Part shown: piece by piece, positions 31,016 to 39,401 of the stretch | Position numbering within the stretch: position 1 is the stretch's first letter | Layout: the number at the start of each line of letters is the position of its first letter | Assembly (NCBI GenBank): GCA_949529445.1 | Contig: CATISA010000018.1 | Coordinates: forward strand, 1 to 64,000 | Direction of reading: 5' to 3' | DNA from: Alphaproteobacteria bacterium UBA4588 | GTDB taxonomy: Bacteria; Pseudomonadota; Alphaproteobacteria; Puniceispirillales; Puniceispirillaceae | Length of the DNA: 64,000 nucleotides | The notes under the pieces: model-generated | Databases searched by the model: none | Told to the model about the DNA's origin: nothing | What the model saw: only the letters and a program-made list of their open reading frames with translations | Position numbers and translations under genes: made by a program

Positions 31016-32617
31016 TTAGATTTTTAGGCTTCGCTGGAATGCCCAGTTAACAACAAGGCTTCCAACTGTTTGGATTTGGTCAGCGGTGCTACGCACAACG
31101 ATTTGCTGGCAGCTCATGCGCCGGCCCTGATCAATATAGAGTGATGTATCAAGGCTGACCCGTCCACCTTTCGATTTAAAGACCCATCCAGCGTTCTGAC
31201 CACGAATTTTTAGTAAGATATGGCCGCCTCCTATCATGGCAGCACTCACCCCGGGGTGAAGATGAAATCTGATAATGGCTTCTGATGGAATTTCACCTGG
31301 TGCACTTGTGTAGGTCAGCTTATCTTGTCCTCGCAGATTGCCGCCGCCCATTGCTAGGAATAACTGCCGGCTATGCAAGAGCCCGTGTGAGCGCTCATAT
31401 CCTCCGTGGGTAAGGCTTATGAGACTGCCACCTGTGGCAGGGCCAACATCGCAGTCTATCACGCTTGCAAAGCGGTTTCTGAAAGCCGCCTCATTATCGA
31501 GCCCATCCAGTGTTAGTGTAGAATGAGCTGCCGTCTGGCTCAGGACAGTATTCAAGCGCCTATCTGGGCTTGTCTGTCCAGAATTAACAATCAGCATATG
31601 ACTGCCAACCGAAAATTCAAAAGCCGAGGTGCTTGCACAGATATTGGCCTCGGCATTTTGACTACTGCCAGTGTCACAGATAAGCGTATTGCGGCCTGAT
31701 GCAAGCCGGCTAAAGCCTGTTTCCGGTGCATGCTGGATGGAGCGGATACGTCCATTTACCCGGCTCAGAACCTCATTAATATTATCTACAGAGCTGCTCC
31801 CTGCTAGATTGAACTGGGCAAACTGACCGTTCCCGTGACGCCAGATTTTGGCAATGGCAGCCATCTGGGGAATGATTTCATCAAAAATAGGAAAGTCTAT
31901 CTGGCCAACATGGGCTAATGCCATCCGGCACTCAAGGATAATCCGCATGACCTCGAGATGCTGTTCAGGCTGTCGGCTTTTATGTCCCCCATCCTGATAC
32001 AGTTGAAATTTCACTTTTGGCACAATCAGATTACACAAGGCTTCAACATCACGTGCGCTTTTATAAAAAACAGCCTGGGCAATAATCAGCCCGCGCAAGG
32101 CAGAAAGCTGGGCAATGCCTGTTGGCATCCGCTGCCAATCAAGTGCAAGGCAGCGTGCTTGAAGGGCAAGTGATGCAGCTAATGCTGTCTGAAAACTCTC
32201 ATCAGCAGAATCGCCAAACCATCCATAGCAAAACAGTAAGGTCGATAACCGCTTGCCAATAATGTCAGGGCGCCAGCTCACCGCTGACCAAGACCGGTTC
32301 TGGGTCATCCAGTAGGTGAGGTGAGTGCGCACAAGTCCGCGGCCAGCAGTGCCGCCAGCTTCACGTACATCACGAATCCACTCAAAGCTATGATAGCTAG
32401 GGTCGGCCATATTTTCAGCGTTAGGGTGCTCGGAGACCGGCGTGCCATTCTTTTCAGTACCGCGCCACGGGTCTGATAATGTGACTAAAGGTAGAACAGG
32501 ATTTTCGCCACGTAACTGCCATGTGAAAAGCCGCGATTTACGGAACAGCTTTTCTAACTTGGTTAGCTCCCAGCGGAAGGAAACGGAGTCATGCTCTAAC
32601 GAGGTGTGTGGCAACAT
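31016..32617 (-). CDS. Heparinase II/III-like protein
   Basis: A 533-residue protein with the alpha-toroid N-terminal half (FEWIRDVREAGG, WRPDIIGKRLSTLL) and beta-sheet C-terminal half (STLTLDGLDNEA near the middle, FRLHPGV-like IIRFHLHPGVSA) of the heparinase II/III family. In alphaproteobacteria a member lies beside rsmB and purH very regularly. The polysaccharide substrate and even secretion are unclear: no N-terminal signal peptide is visible, so it may be cytoplasmic. It may be a housekeeping glycan lyase rather than a true heparinase. Confidence 0.88.
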   Translation of the reverse strand: MLPHTSLEHDSVSFRWELTKLEKLFRKSRLFTWQLRGENPVLPLVTLSDPWRGTEKNGTPVSEHPNAENMADPSYHSFEWIRDVREAGGTAGRGLVRTHLTYWMTQNRSWSAVSWRPDIIGKRLSTLLFCYGWFGDSADESFQTALAASLALQARCLALDWQRMPTGIAQLSALRGLIIAQAVFYKSARDVEALCNLIVPKVKFQLYQDGGHKSRQPEQHLEVMRIILECRMALAHVGQIDFPIFDEIIPQMAAIAKIWRHGNGQFAQFNLAGSSSVDNINEVLSRVNGRIRSIQHAPETGFSRLASGRNTLICDTGSSQNAEANICASTSAFEFSVGSHMLIVNSGQTSPDRRLNTVLSQTAAHSTLTLDGLDNEAAFRNRFASVIDCDVGPATGGSLISLTHGGYERSHGLLHSRQLFLAMGGGNLRGQDKLTYTSAPGEIPSEAIIRFHLHPGVSAAMIGGGHILLKIRGQNAGWVFKSKGGRVSLDTSLYIDQGRRMSCQQIVVRSTADQIQTVGSLVVNWAFQRSLKI

Positions 32618-32664
32618 TAAATTCTACTCTGATGAAGAATTCGGCGATATCAGCACTGAGGTTA

Positions 32665-34137
32665 TTATGACCTAACAGGTTGTAACCGCGCAACGAAAAA
32701 CCCATCACATCCCGTGCCAGCATTTGCAGAATCAGAGCTGATATGATCAAGACAGGAGGGCAGGATACGCGCCCAGCCTTTAGGATGAGACGCGGCTGAA
32801 AAGATCCCGAGTTCGGTTTCTGTGAAAGGCAGAAGTCGGGCCTGACCTGTTGCCAGAATAGTCTCTATCACTTCTTCGCCCTCTTCGGGCTGAAGCGAGC
32901 ATGTAACATAAAATAGCGCGCCATCATTTACGACCCAGTTAAGAGAGCGTTCGAGCAGAGCGATTTGTGTTTGCTGGAGCCGCATCAAATCGGGTGCTTT
33001 TTTGTGCAAAAAGATATCAGGATGACGCCGGAAAGTTCCTGTTGCAGAGCAAGGTGCATCAAGAATGATGAAATCAGATTGATACGGCGGTGTGTAATCC
33101 AGAATGTCAGCTTCAACAACCTCAGCAGAGAGTGAAAGACGTGCGAGATTATGATGTAACAGCGCTAGCCGGTCTGGATCTTTTTCGACTGCGCAGACAC
33201 GTGCTCCTGCTGCTGCAAGCTGGGCTGTTTTACCACCTGGTGCTGCACATAAATCAAGTACAGTTTTGTTGCTCAGACTGCCGCCTTGCGAGGCTATCAG
33301 CATTTCGGCAGGTAGGGCTGCTGCTGCATCTTGTATCCACCATGCGCCCTCATCATAGCCAGGTATTGCGCGAATATCACCAAGCGGGGGACAGCGTACA
33401 ATGTGTGAGGTAAGAACCTGTCCGCCCAGCGTTTCAGCCCAGAATGCGGCATCATTCTTCACAGCAATATCAAGCGGCGGCACGGCCATTGCCTGTTCGG
33501 CTAATTTGGTAAGTTCAGCTGCCCCCCATGAGTCACGCCAACGAGACGCTAGTCCCCGGGGAAGGTTTTCGATAATATTGGTGGCAGCAAGACGGTCGTC
33601 TAATTCGCGTTGTAAGCGCCTAAGAACAGCATTCACCATGCCTGATTTGCGCGGTGCAAGAACGTGTTTTGCGAGCTCAACAGTCGTATCAATAGAGGCA
33701 TGGGCTTCGGTACCGATAAAGACTAGTTGAGCGATTCCAATCATCAAAATAATCCGCGTTGGCATGTCCGTTTCTGGAGTCACCAGAGGAGCAAGAAGAG
33801 ACGCTATCTGGCCATTTCTGCGCAGGCATGTTGCAATCAGCAGGCGGGCAAAACTACGGTCGCGTTGCTCAAGCTCAGCCAGTGGTTGATGCGCATTAAC
33901 AGCGTCTGCCAGCATTTTATGATGGATGATGATGTCTGTTAGAATATGAAACGCAGCCGACCGGCTGGATAAGACATTCTTCATCTTTGGCATGGATGGG
34001 ACGCGCGGCTCAGACTGAGCACGATGCGATGATGACCTGCTACCTGAATGAGGCCGGCTCCGCTTCTTGTGTTTCAGCGGTGGGCGCTTCTTCAAACTTA
34101 ATTTAGGACGTGCTTTTGAGGAGGGTGTATCGTTCAT
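32665..34137 (-). CDS. rsmB: 16S rRNA m5C methyltransferase, RsmB family
   Basis: A 490-residue RsmB/NOP family methyltransferase that modifies cytosine 967 of 16S rRNA in the family prototype. An N-terminal NusB-like domain (about 55-185) precedes the Rossmann domain with LCAAPGGKTAQ (296-306) and the two catalytic cysteines C363 (DAPCSATG) and C413 (VTCSLQPEEG). The first 50 residues are strongly basic and low in complexity. An internal ATG at residue 50 or 52 could be a start, which would remove this tail. Confidence 0.93.
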   Translation of the reverse strand: MNDTPSSKARPKLSLKKRPPLKHKKRSRPHSGSRSSSHRAQSEPRVPSMPKMKNVLSSRSAAFHILTDIIIHHKMLADAVNAHQPLAELEQRDRSFARLLIATCLRRNGQIASLLAPLVTPETDMPTRIILMIGIAQLVFIGTEAHASIDTTVELAKHVLAPRKSGMVNAVLRRLQRELDDRLAATNIIENLPRGLASRWRDSWGAAELTKLAEQAMAVPPLDIAVKNDAAFWAETLGGQVLTSHIVRCPPLGDIRAIPGYDEGAWWIQDAAAALPAEMLIASQGGSLSNKTVLDLCAAPGGKTAQLAAAGARVCAVEKDPDRLALLHHNLARLSLSAEVVEADILDYTPPYQSDFIILDAPCSATGTFRRHPDIFLHKKAPDLMRLQQTQIALLERSLNWVVNDGALFYVTCSLQPEEGEEVIETILATGQARLLPFTETELGIFSAASHPKGWARILPSCLDHISSDSANAGTGCDGFFVARLQPVRS

Positions 34138-34323
34138 AGGCGCGAATAAACCAGACGCGCTTGCTCTTGTCTATCACCTTGGCATGATTTGATAACGATT
34201 CAGATGGGGATTGTAGCAGATTAGCTTGTCTTAGTCGCTGGACTGCCTATATGAACAAATGTGCTATATAATAGTGAAGGCGGCGCATTATATGCCCTCC
34301 GATCAGATTGCAGGAGACATGAA

Positions 34324-34494
34324 ATGACCTCACAGAATGAAAAAGAGTCATCTAAGACGCTGCCATCTACCCCTCAAGCGGCGAAAGATGAAGACACGCA
34401 TAATACTATGCCGCCCGAAAGGAATGGTCCCAAAGGTCCGGAGCCAACGCGTTATGGTGATTGGGAAAATGGTGGCAGATGCACCGATTTTTAG
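34324..34494 (+). CDS. SdhAF4-like assembly factor (DUF1674)
   Basis: A 56-residue soluble protein with the DUF1674 C-terminus GPEPTRYGDWENGGRCTDF, the family of mitochondrial SDHAF4 which binds flavinylated SdhA and protects it during complex II assembly. The preceding 35 residues are polar and disordered-looking. I use the ATG after the GGAGACATGAA context; a longer upstream frame is unlikely. No sdh genes are in this window. It is divergent from rsmB and precedes DUF1491. Confidence 0.88.
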   Translation: MTSQNEKESSKTLPSTPQAAKDEDTHNTMPPERNGPKGPEPTRYGDWENGGRCTDF

Positions 34495-34555
34495 CACGAC
34501 ATATAGCCAAGCCTTTCATGAGGTCTGGAATTGTCATTGAAAAAGAGAGCTGCTT

Positions 34556-34900
34556 ATGACTCCCCGTCTCACAACAGAACTTCTTGTAAAAGCAAGTATT
34601 CGCGCTGCTGAACAGATTGGCATATTTGCAAGCATCGTGCGTCATGGCGATGATAAGGCAGGAGCGCTTTTCGTTGAGTTGGATGTTGCGCCAGGACAGG
34701 CAGCGCTTCTGGTGCGGCGGAGCAGTTTTGAGGGTGGTTTTGAGTGGGATAGGCTGACTGGTGAGGGATTTGTTTCTGCACAGGACGTCTCAGAGCGATT
34801 GGCGCGTGAAATTGACCGTGACCCTGATTGCTGGGTCATTTCTGTTCAGGATAATCAGGGGCGCAATATTTTTACCCTTGAAGAGCAGTCAAAAAATTAA
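34556..34900 (+). CDS. DUF1491 family protein
   Basis: A 114-residue protein typical of the DUF1491 family, with TELLVKASIRAAE, GDDKAGALFVELD, and the C-terminal DPDCWVISVQD. No function is assigned. An alphaproteobacteria-restricted family as far as I recall. It is 61 bases after DUF1674 and is followed by the HisD-like gene. Confidence 0.88.
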   Translation: MTPRLTTELLVKASIRAAEQIGIFASIVRHGDDKAGALFVELDVAPGQAALLVRRSSFEGGFEWDRLTGEGFVSAQDVSERLAREIDRDPDCWVISVQDNQGRNIFTLEEQSKN

Positions 34901-35016
34901 ACCGGTTTGATGGAATGTATGGGCTTTCATTTGCCACATCCTATGATTTCGCCTATACACACGGCAGAATTTTTACGGCCTCTTCTCGCCCCATATCTAA
35001 TCTGAATGGATAGCAA

Positions 35017-36354
35017 ATGTCAGACGCCATTATCATTCATACGCTCTCGCAGCTGAACATAGAACAGATCCGCACATTGCAGGCCCGCACCGAAGATGAC
35101 CTTACCCAGTTTACTGAGAAGGTTATTCCGATCATTGACGATGTAAGGTTACGTGGTGATGATGCTTTGCATGAGTATGCCACGAAGTTTGATGGTGCAG
35201 ATATGGATGGCAAAGCTATCCTTGCGAGCTCGCAGGAGATCAAGCAAGCCTATGACAAGCTCGATGGCAAGCTGATAGAGGCACTTGAATATGCTGCTGA
35301 TAATATTCGCAGATTTCATGAACGCCAGAAGCCAGAGGCTGAATGGCAGATGGAAATTCGCCCCGGCATCTTTGTCGGAGAGCGTGCCTACCCAATAGAT
35401 AAAGTCGCACTCTATTCACCGCGCGGTAAGGGCTCCTTCCCGTCGGTGACATTAATGACGGCAATACCAGCAATTGTTGCTGGTGTGCCAGAGCCGATTA
35501 TTTTGACGCCGCCTGGACAGGATGGGATGATTGACCCGGCAACATTGGTAGCTGCTGATTTGGCTGGTGTATCGCAGATTGCCAAAGCAGGCGGTGCGCA
35601 GGCAGTTGCAGCGGCCGCCTTTGGGACTGCCTCTATTCCGAAATGTCGGAAAATAGAAGGGCCGGGGAGTCCATGGTTTGTTGCTGCAAAACGCTTGCTT
35701 GCCAATAAGATAGACTCGCGCCTTCCTGCTGGACCTAGCGAAGTTATTATTTTTGCCGATGGCACTCTTGACGCCCGCCTTGCAGCGCTTGATATTCTGA
35801 TTGAATCAGAACATGGTGCCGATAGTTCAGCCTTTCTTGTGACCACATCTGCAGAATTAGCACAGCAGGTGACGGCTATTCTGCCGGAATATATGGCGCA
35901 AATGTCTGATGAGAGGGCTACTTATGCCCGTGCAGTCCTGACAGGTAATAATGGCGGGATTGTGCTGGCAGAGACAAATGAAGATGCCTACCGGTTTATT
36001 AATGAATATGCACCAGAGCATTGCCAAATTTTATCAGCTGCGCCGGATGCACATATCGCAGCTCTGACAACAGCATCTGAAATTCTGACAGGCCCTTACA
36101 GTGCAGGCTCACTTGCTAATTATATGATGGGGCCGAATTGCGTATTGCCAACATCCGGTGCAGCACATGCCCATTCGCCCCTTGGTGTTCATGATTTTAT
36201 TCGTACAGCATCTCTTGGCAGGGTTGAAGCTGCCGGTTTTGACGAAATGGCGCCGCTAACCGAAATATTTGCTCGTTATGAAGGGTTTGATGCTCATGCA
36301 AATGCTGTTTCTGATATTAGACGCGCAATACTAGCCGAGAGTGAGGAAGTTTAG
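35017..36354 (+). CDS. HisD-family dehydrogenase with altered metal site
   Basis: A 445-residue member of the histidinol dehydrogenase family, with AGGAQAVAAAAFG, PAGPSEVIIFAD and the catalytic pair E334-H335 (APEHCQ). By alignment with E. coli HisD the metal ligands are Q259 to E263, H262 to H266, D360 to N368 and H419 to H427; H367 is C375 and GPGN is GPGS. Canonical HisD keeps these, so I withhold the name hisD. It may oxidise another amino or hydroxy substrate, or be an unusual HisD. No his genes are nearby. It is next to dusA, one base pair beyond its stop. Confidence 0.82.
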   Translation: MSDAIIIHTLSQLNIEQIRTLQARTEDDLTQFTEKVIPIIDDVRLRGDDALHEYATKFDGADMDGKAILASSQEIKQAYDKLDGKLIEALEYAADNIRRFHERQKPEAEWQMEIRPGIFVGERAYPIDKVALYSPRGKGSFPSVTLMTAIPAIVAGVPEPIILTPPGQDGMIDPATLVAADLAGVSQIAKAGGAQAVAAAAFGTASIPKCRKIEGPGSPWFVAAKRLLANKIDSRLPAGPSEVIIFADGTLDARLAALDILIESEHGADSSAFLVTTSAELAQQVTAILPEYMAQMSDERATYARAVLTGNNGGIVLAETNEDAYRFINEYAPEHCQILSAAPDAHIAALTTASEILTGPYSAGSLANYMMGPNCVLPTSGAAHAHSPLGVHDFIRTASLGRVEAAGFDEMAPLTEIFARYEGFDAHANAVSDIRRAILAESEEV

Positions 36355-37416
36355 GTGAACCCGCTCTTCAAGCAATCTGCCAGCACAGGGTCTAACAGAA
36401 AGCTTTCTGATGCTCGGCGCCTATCTGTCGCGCCGATGATGGATTGGACAACGCGCCATTGCCGCTATTTCCACCGGCTTCTGGCACCTGAAGCGTTGCT
36501 CTTTACAGAAATGGTCACAGCGGAGGCTATTTTACATGCGGGCCCAAAGCGGTTTTGCCAGCATGATGCCTCAGAACATCCGCTTGCATTGCAGCTTGGC
36601 GGCGCAGATGCAGAGCGGCTCGCGGCAGCTGTTGCTGCGGTTGGGCCATTTGGGTTTGACGAAATTAATCTAAATGTAGGATGCCCGTCTGATAGGGTTC
36701 AATCTGGCCGGTTTGGTGCGTGCCTCATGGCAGAGCCAAAACTTGTTGCAGGGCTTGTGCGTGCGATGAAGTCTGAAACAGAACGGCCGGTCACTGTTAA
36801 ATGCCGTATTGGGATCGATGATATGGATCCCGAAGAAGGGCTTGATAGATTTATAGATATTGTGGGTGGGGCTGGCGCTACTGTAATTTATCTCCATGCT
36901 CGCAAAGCATGGCTTAACGGGTTGAGTCCAAAAGAAAATAGAGATATACCGCCGCTTGATTATGATCGTGCGGCGCGACTGGCTCTACGATACCCAGAGC
37001 TTGATATTATTCTTAATGGTGGGCTAACAGATAGTAATCAGATTTCAGATGCAATTCTGCCGCTAAATGAGATGTATGGCGCCGCTGTTTTTGCAGGCGT
37101 GATGGTTGGTAGGTCAGCTTATCAGACGCCTGACAGGCTAGCAGATATGGCAGCAGACTATTTTGGTCACTCATCTGCTGATAGATATGATGTTTTGCAG
37201 GCAATGACGCACTATGCTGCAACGCAGATGCAAGACGGTATTCCCCTACATGCGATAACGCGCCATATGTTGGGACTGTTTCACGGTAAAAAAGGCGCCC
37301 GTCTCTGGCGGCAGCGTCTTGGCGAAGAAGCTCGAAATGAGGGCGTATCTGCGGATTTAATATTAATAGCGGCATCATCATGCCTCGCACTATTATCCAC
37401 TGAAAGGGTTGCTTAA
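36355..37416 (+). CDS. dusA: tRNA-dihydrouridine synthase A
   Basis: An FMN enzyme that reduces uridines 20/20a in tRNA D-loops. The TIM-barrel start LSVAPMMDWTTRHCRYFHRL is diagnostic of DusA and the catalytic cysteine is C110 in NLNVGCPSDRVQ. The GTG directly after the HisD-like stop is the start shown; no clear ribosome site is seen, so translation may be coupled. 353 residues, slightly longer at the N-terminus than usual. Confidence 0.94.
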   Translation: MNPLFKQSASTGSNRKLSDARRLSVAPMMDWTTRHCRYFHRLLAPEALLFTEMVTAEAILHAGPKRFCQHDASEHPLALQLGGADAERLAAAVAAVGPFGFDEINLNVGCPSDRVQSGRFGACLMAEPKLVAGLVRAMKSETERPVTVKCRIGIDDMDPEEGLDRFIDIVGGAGATVIYLHARKAWLNGLSPKENRDIPPLDYDRAARLALRYPELDIILNGGLTDSNQISDAILPLNEMYGAAVFAGVMVGRSAYQTPDRLADMAADYFGHSSADRYDVLQAMTHYAATQMQDGIPLHAITRHMLGLFHGKKGARLWRQRLGEEARNEGVSADLILIAASSCLALLSTERVA

Positions 37417-37989
37417 ATGAGTGTGCAGAAAACAGAGTCGAAACCAAAACACCGTGGCTATCTGGAATTTGGCCCGCTTTTACTCTTCTTTGCGACAAAC
37501 TATTTTACCAAAGACATTATGCTGGCAACGGCTGTCCTGGTTGCCTCAACGCTTGTTGCTCTTGGCCTGTCTTGGACATTAGATAGGCGGGTCCCAAAAC
37601 TTGCACTTTTTGGGTGTATTGCTGTCACGCTATTCGGGGGGCTTGCGCTACATTTTGATGATGAGTGGTATATCAAGATCAAACCAACAGTGATTAGTGG
37701 CGGGTTGGCGCTATTTCTTGCTGGTGGGCAGCTTCTGAATAAGGCCCCGCTGAAAGCCCTGCTAGGGCAACAAATGGCGCTGGATGATGAAGGCTGGCAA
37801 AAGGTAACATGGGTGTGGACAGCGATGTTTGCCGTATCTGCATGCGCGAATGAAATTGCATGGCGGTTACTCTCAACAGATGACTGGGTTACCTTTAAAA
37901 CCTTTGGTCTTACTGGTATATCCGTCGTTTTTGCTCTGATGACGATGCCGATTATCGCAAAGCATACAAGTGACGAAAAATACCGTTAG
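37417..37989 (+). CDS. YciB/IspZ family inner membrane protein
   Basis: A 190-residue multi-spanning protein related to intracellular septation protein A (YciB), with LEFGPLLLFFATNYF and the later KVTWVWTAMFAVSACANEIAW motif. About five to six hydrophobic segments. YciB acts in envelope integrity and cell length control in E. coli. The ATG follows the dusA stop directly, suggesting co-transcription with it. Confidence 0.88.
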   Translation: MSVQKTESKPKHRGYLEFGPLLLFFATNYFTKDIMLATAVLVASTLVALGLSWTLDRRVPKLALFGCIAVTLFGGLALHFDDEWYIKIKPTVISGGLALFLAGGQLLNKAPLKALLGQQMALDDEGWQKVTWVWTAMFAVSACANEIAWRLLSTDDWVTFKTFGLTGISVVFALMTMPIIAKHTSDEKYR

Positions 37990-38059
37990 GGAGGGCTGGG
38001 GAGCGCGTTATGTCGCACTCGTGATAGATTCAGTCGCGCCGCGTAGTCACACAATCTAA

Positions 38060-38070
38060 TGAATCATTCA
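38060..38070. promoter_or_regulatory. Short dyad upstream of the corrinoid protein gene
   Basis: TGAATCATTCA is an 11-base dyad (arms TGAAT and ATTCA) 71 bases before the start. A candidate operator, but short enough to occur by chance. No regulator is assigned. Confidence 0.25.
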
Positions 38071-38140
38071 AGTGAAGAGAGTAAGACTAATACGAGTATC
38101 GTTTTTTCAGGTGTGATGCCGCCTGCAGGAGGATTAATCA

Positions 38141-38845
38141 ATGTCAGATGAAGAAGATATTATTCTCGCCGATTTGGATGATGACGAACTTGTTCAGCAG
38201 ATGCATGATGATCTTTATGATGGGATGCAAGAAGAGATTGTTGAAGCCGTTAACATTCTTCTATCGCGCAAATGGACACCTTATGACGTTCTGACCAAAG
38301 CCCTTGTTGAAGGCATGACGATTGTTGGCATTGATTTCCGTGATGGCATTTTATTTGTGCCTGAAGTGTTAATGGCAGCGAATGCAATGAAAGCCGGCAT
38401 GGTTGTTCTCCGTCCACTACTGGCTGAGACAGGTGCCCCGCGGGTTGGCAAGATCGTCATCGGGACGGTCAAAGGCGATATTCATGATATCGGCAAAAAC
38501 CTTGTTTCTATGATGTTGGAAGGCGCAGGGTTCGAAGTTATCGATATTGGTATTAATAATCCGGTTGAAAATTACCTCGAAGCGATTGAAGAGCATAAGC
38601 CAGATATTCTGGGTATGTCAGCACTCCTTACAACAACAATGCCATATATGAAGGTCGTTGTTGATGCGATGATCGAAAAAGGTATCCGTGATGACTACAT
38701 CGTTCTTGTAGGTGGCGCTCCGTTGAATGAAGCGTTTGGAGAGTCCGTTGGCGCAGATGCGTATTGCCGCGATGCTGCTGTCGCGGTTGAAACAGCTAAA
38801 GAGCTTATTTCACAACGTCGTGAACAAGGCGCTCAGGCGAGCTAA
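38141..38845 (+). CDS. Corrinoid-binding (B12) protein, MetH cap plus B12 domain
   Basis: A 234-residue methyl-carrying corrinoid protein. Residues about 10-95 form the helical cap and 102-225 the Rossmann-like cobalamin domain, with the DIHDIG cobalt-ligand motif (H115 is the lower axial ligand), GMSALLTT and VGGAPLN. This matches the B12 module of methionine synthase and the corrinoid proteins of methylamine methyltransferases. It is a free-standing protein here. A strong AGGAGG site precedes the ATG. The neighbouring genes supply the pterin domain and an activator, so it is probably the methyl shuttle of a split MetH-like system. Confidence 0.93.
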   Translation: MSDEEDIILADLDDDELVQQMHDDLYDGMQEEIVEAVNILLSRKWTPYDVLTKALVEGMTIVGIDFRDGILFVPEVLMAANAMKAGMVVLRPLLAETGAPRVGKIVIGTVKGDIHDIGKNLVSMMLEGAGFEVIDIGINNPVENYLEAIEEHKPDILGMSALLTTTMPYMKVVVDAMIEKGIRDDYIVLVGGAPLNEAFGESVGADAYCRDAAVAVETAKELISQRREQGAQAS

Positions 38846-38875
38846 AGAATTTTTGTGATTATAAAAAAACGATAC

Positions 38876-38900
38876 GGGCCGGGGTGTATACTTCCGGCCC
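38876..38900 (+). terminator. GC-rich hairpin after the corrinoid protein gene
   Basis: GGGCCGG and CCGGCCC form a 7-base-pair stem around an 11-base loop, followed by TTATAG without a U run. It is likely a partial terminator or processing hairpin between the corrinoid gene and the rest of the module, and could raise corrinoid protein levels relative to the downstream enzymes. Confidence 0.55.
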
Positions 38901-38971
38901 TTATAGTCAGACAAAGCAGGCTGGTTAGCAGAGACTGAATAGTCCTTATCCTTTGTAAAACGGAGCAGATG

Positions 38972-39283
38972 ATGGCAAGCATCATGGTATTATACTGGCG
39001 TGATATTCCTGCGCAGGTGGTTGCAGAGCGCGGCCGTGGGCGTAAAAGAGAGCAGGCAAAAATTGAACTTCACAAGCGGTTTGCACTAGCAATTGATGAA
39101 GCTGCAATGCGCGATGGCGCTGATAGTACAGATGATTACCTTGCGGAATGGCGTCGTGGTGAGGCCCGGGAATGTGGTGAGGATTTACAAGCAGAGGTTG
39201 ATAACCTAGCTGCAGCGATTGAAGCTGATTATCCGCGTGAACGACTTGCAGCACTGGTTGCAAAAGGTGGTGCTGAAGGGTGA
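38972..39283 (+). CDS. Small PF13769-type protein in the methyltransfer module
   Basis: A 103-residue hydrophilic protein (from the second ATG, which has a better distance to GGAG; the first begins three bases earlier). N-terminal IMVLYWRDIPAQVVAERG and the DSTDDYLAEWRRG patch match what databases call a virulence factor (PF13769), a misleading name. In alphaproteobacteria such genes sit with MetF-like and corrinoid genes. I infer a part or chaperone of the split methionine-synthase machinery. No catalytic motif is apparent. Confidence 0.72.
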   Translation: MASIMVLYWRDIPAQVVAERGRGRKREQAKIELHKRFALAIDEAAMRDGADSTDDYLAEWRRGEARECGEDLQAEVDNLAAAIEADYPRERLAALVAKGGAEG

Positions 39284-39309
39284 TGTCGCAATCGGACCGA
39301 TGATAGACG

Positions 39310-39364
39310 AGCATAAGCGATCACATCTTGTCTGCTTATGGACAAAGTGATGCCTGGTTATGCT
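39310..39364 (+). ncRNA. Nested RNA fold in the leader of the MetF-like gene
   Basis: Outer arms AGCATAA and TTATGCT (7 pairs) enclose a hairpin made of TCAC/GTGA and TTGTC/GACAA with an 8-base loop TGCTTATG. That loop is also complementary to CATAAGC in the 5' arm, so two mutually exclusive folds are possible. It lies 37 bases before the start codon. A regulatory leader is possible; it matches no riboswitch class that I recognise. Confidence 0.4.
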
Positions 39365-39401
39365 AAATCTGAAAGAATGATATGGAAAAGGTTGAAGGCA
39401 G

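Noticed and set aside
35017-36354. Naming the gene hisD or hpsN
   Set aside because: The changed ligand residues argue against a simple hisD call, and I see no sulfonate-metabolism context to support hpsN.
37990-38140. Cobalamin riboswitch before the corrinoid gene
   Set aside because: I looked for a B12-box-like conserved core and did not find one; only a short dyad is present.
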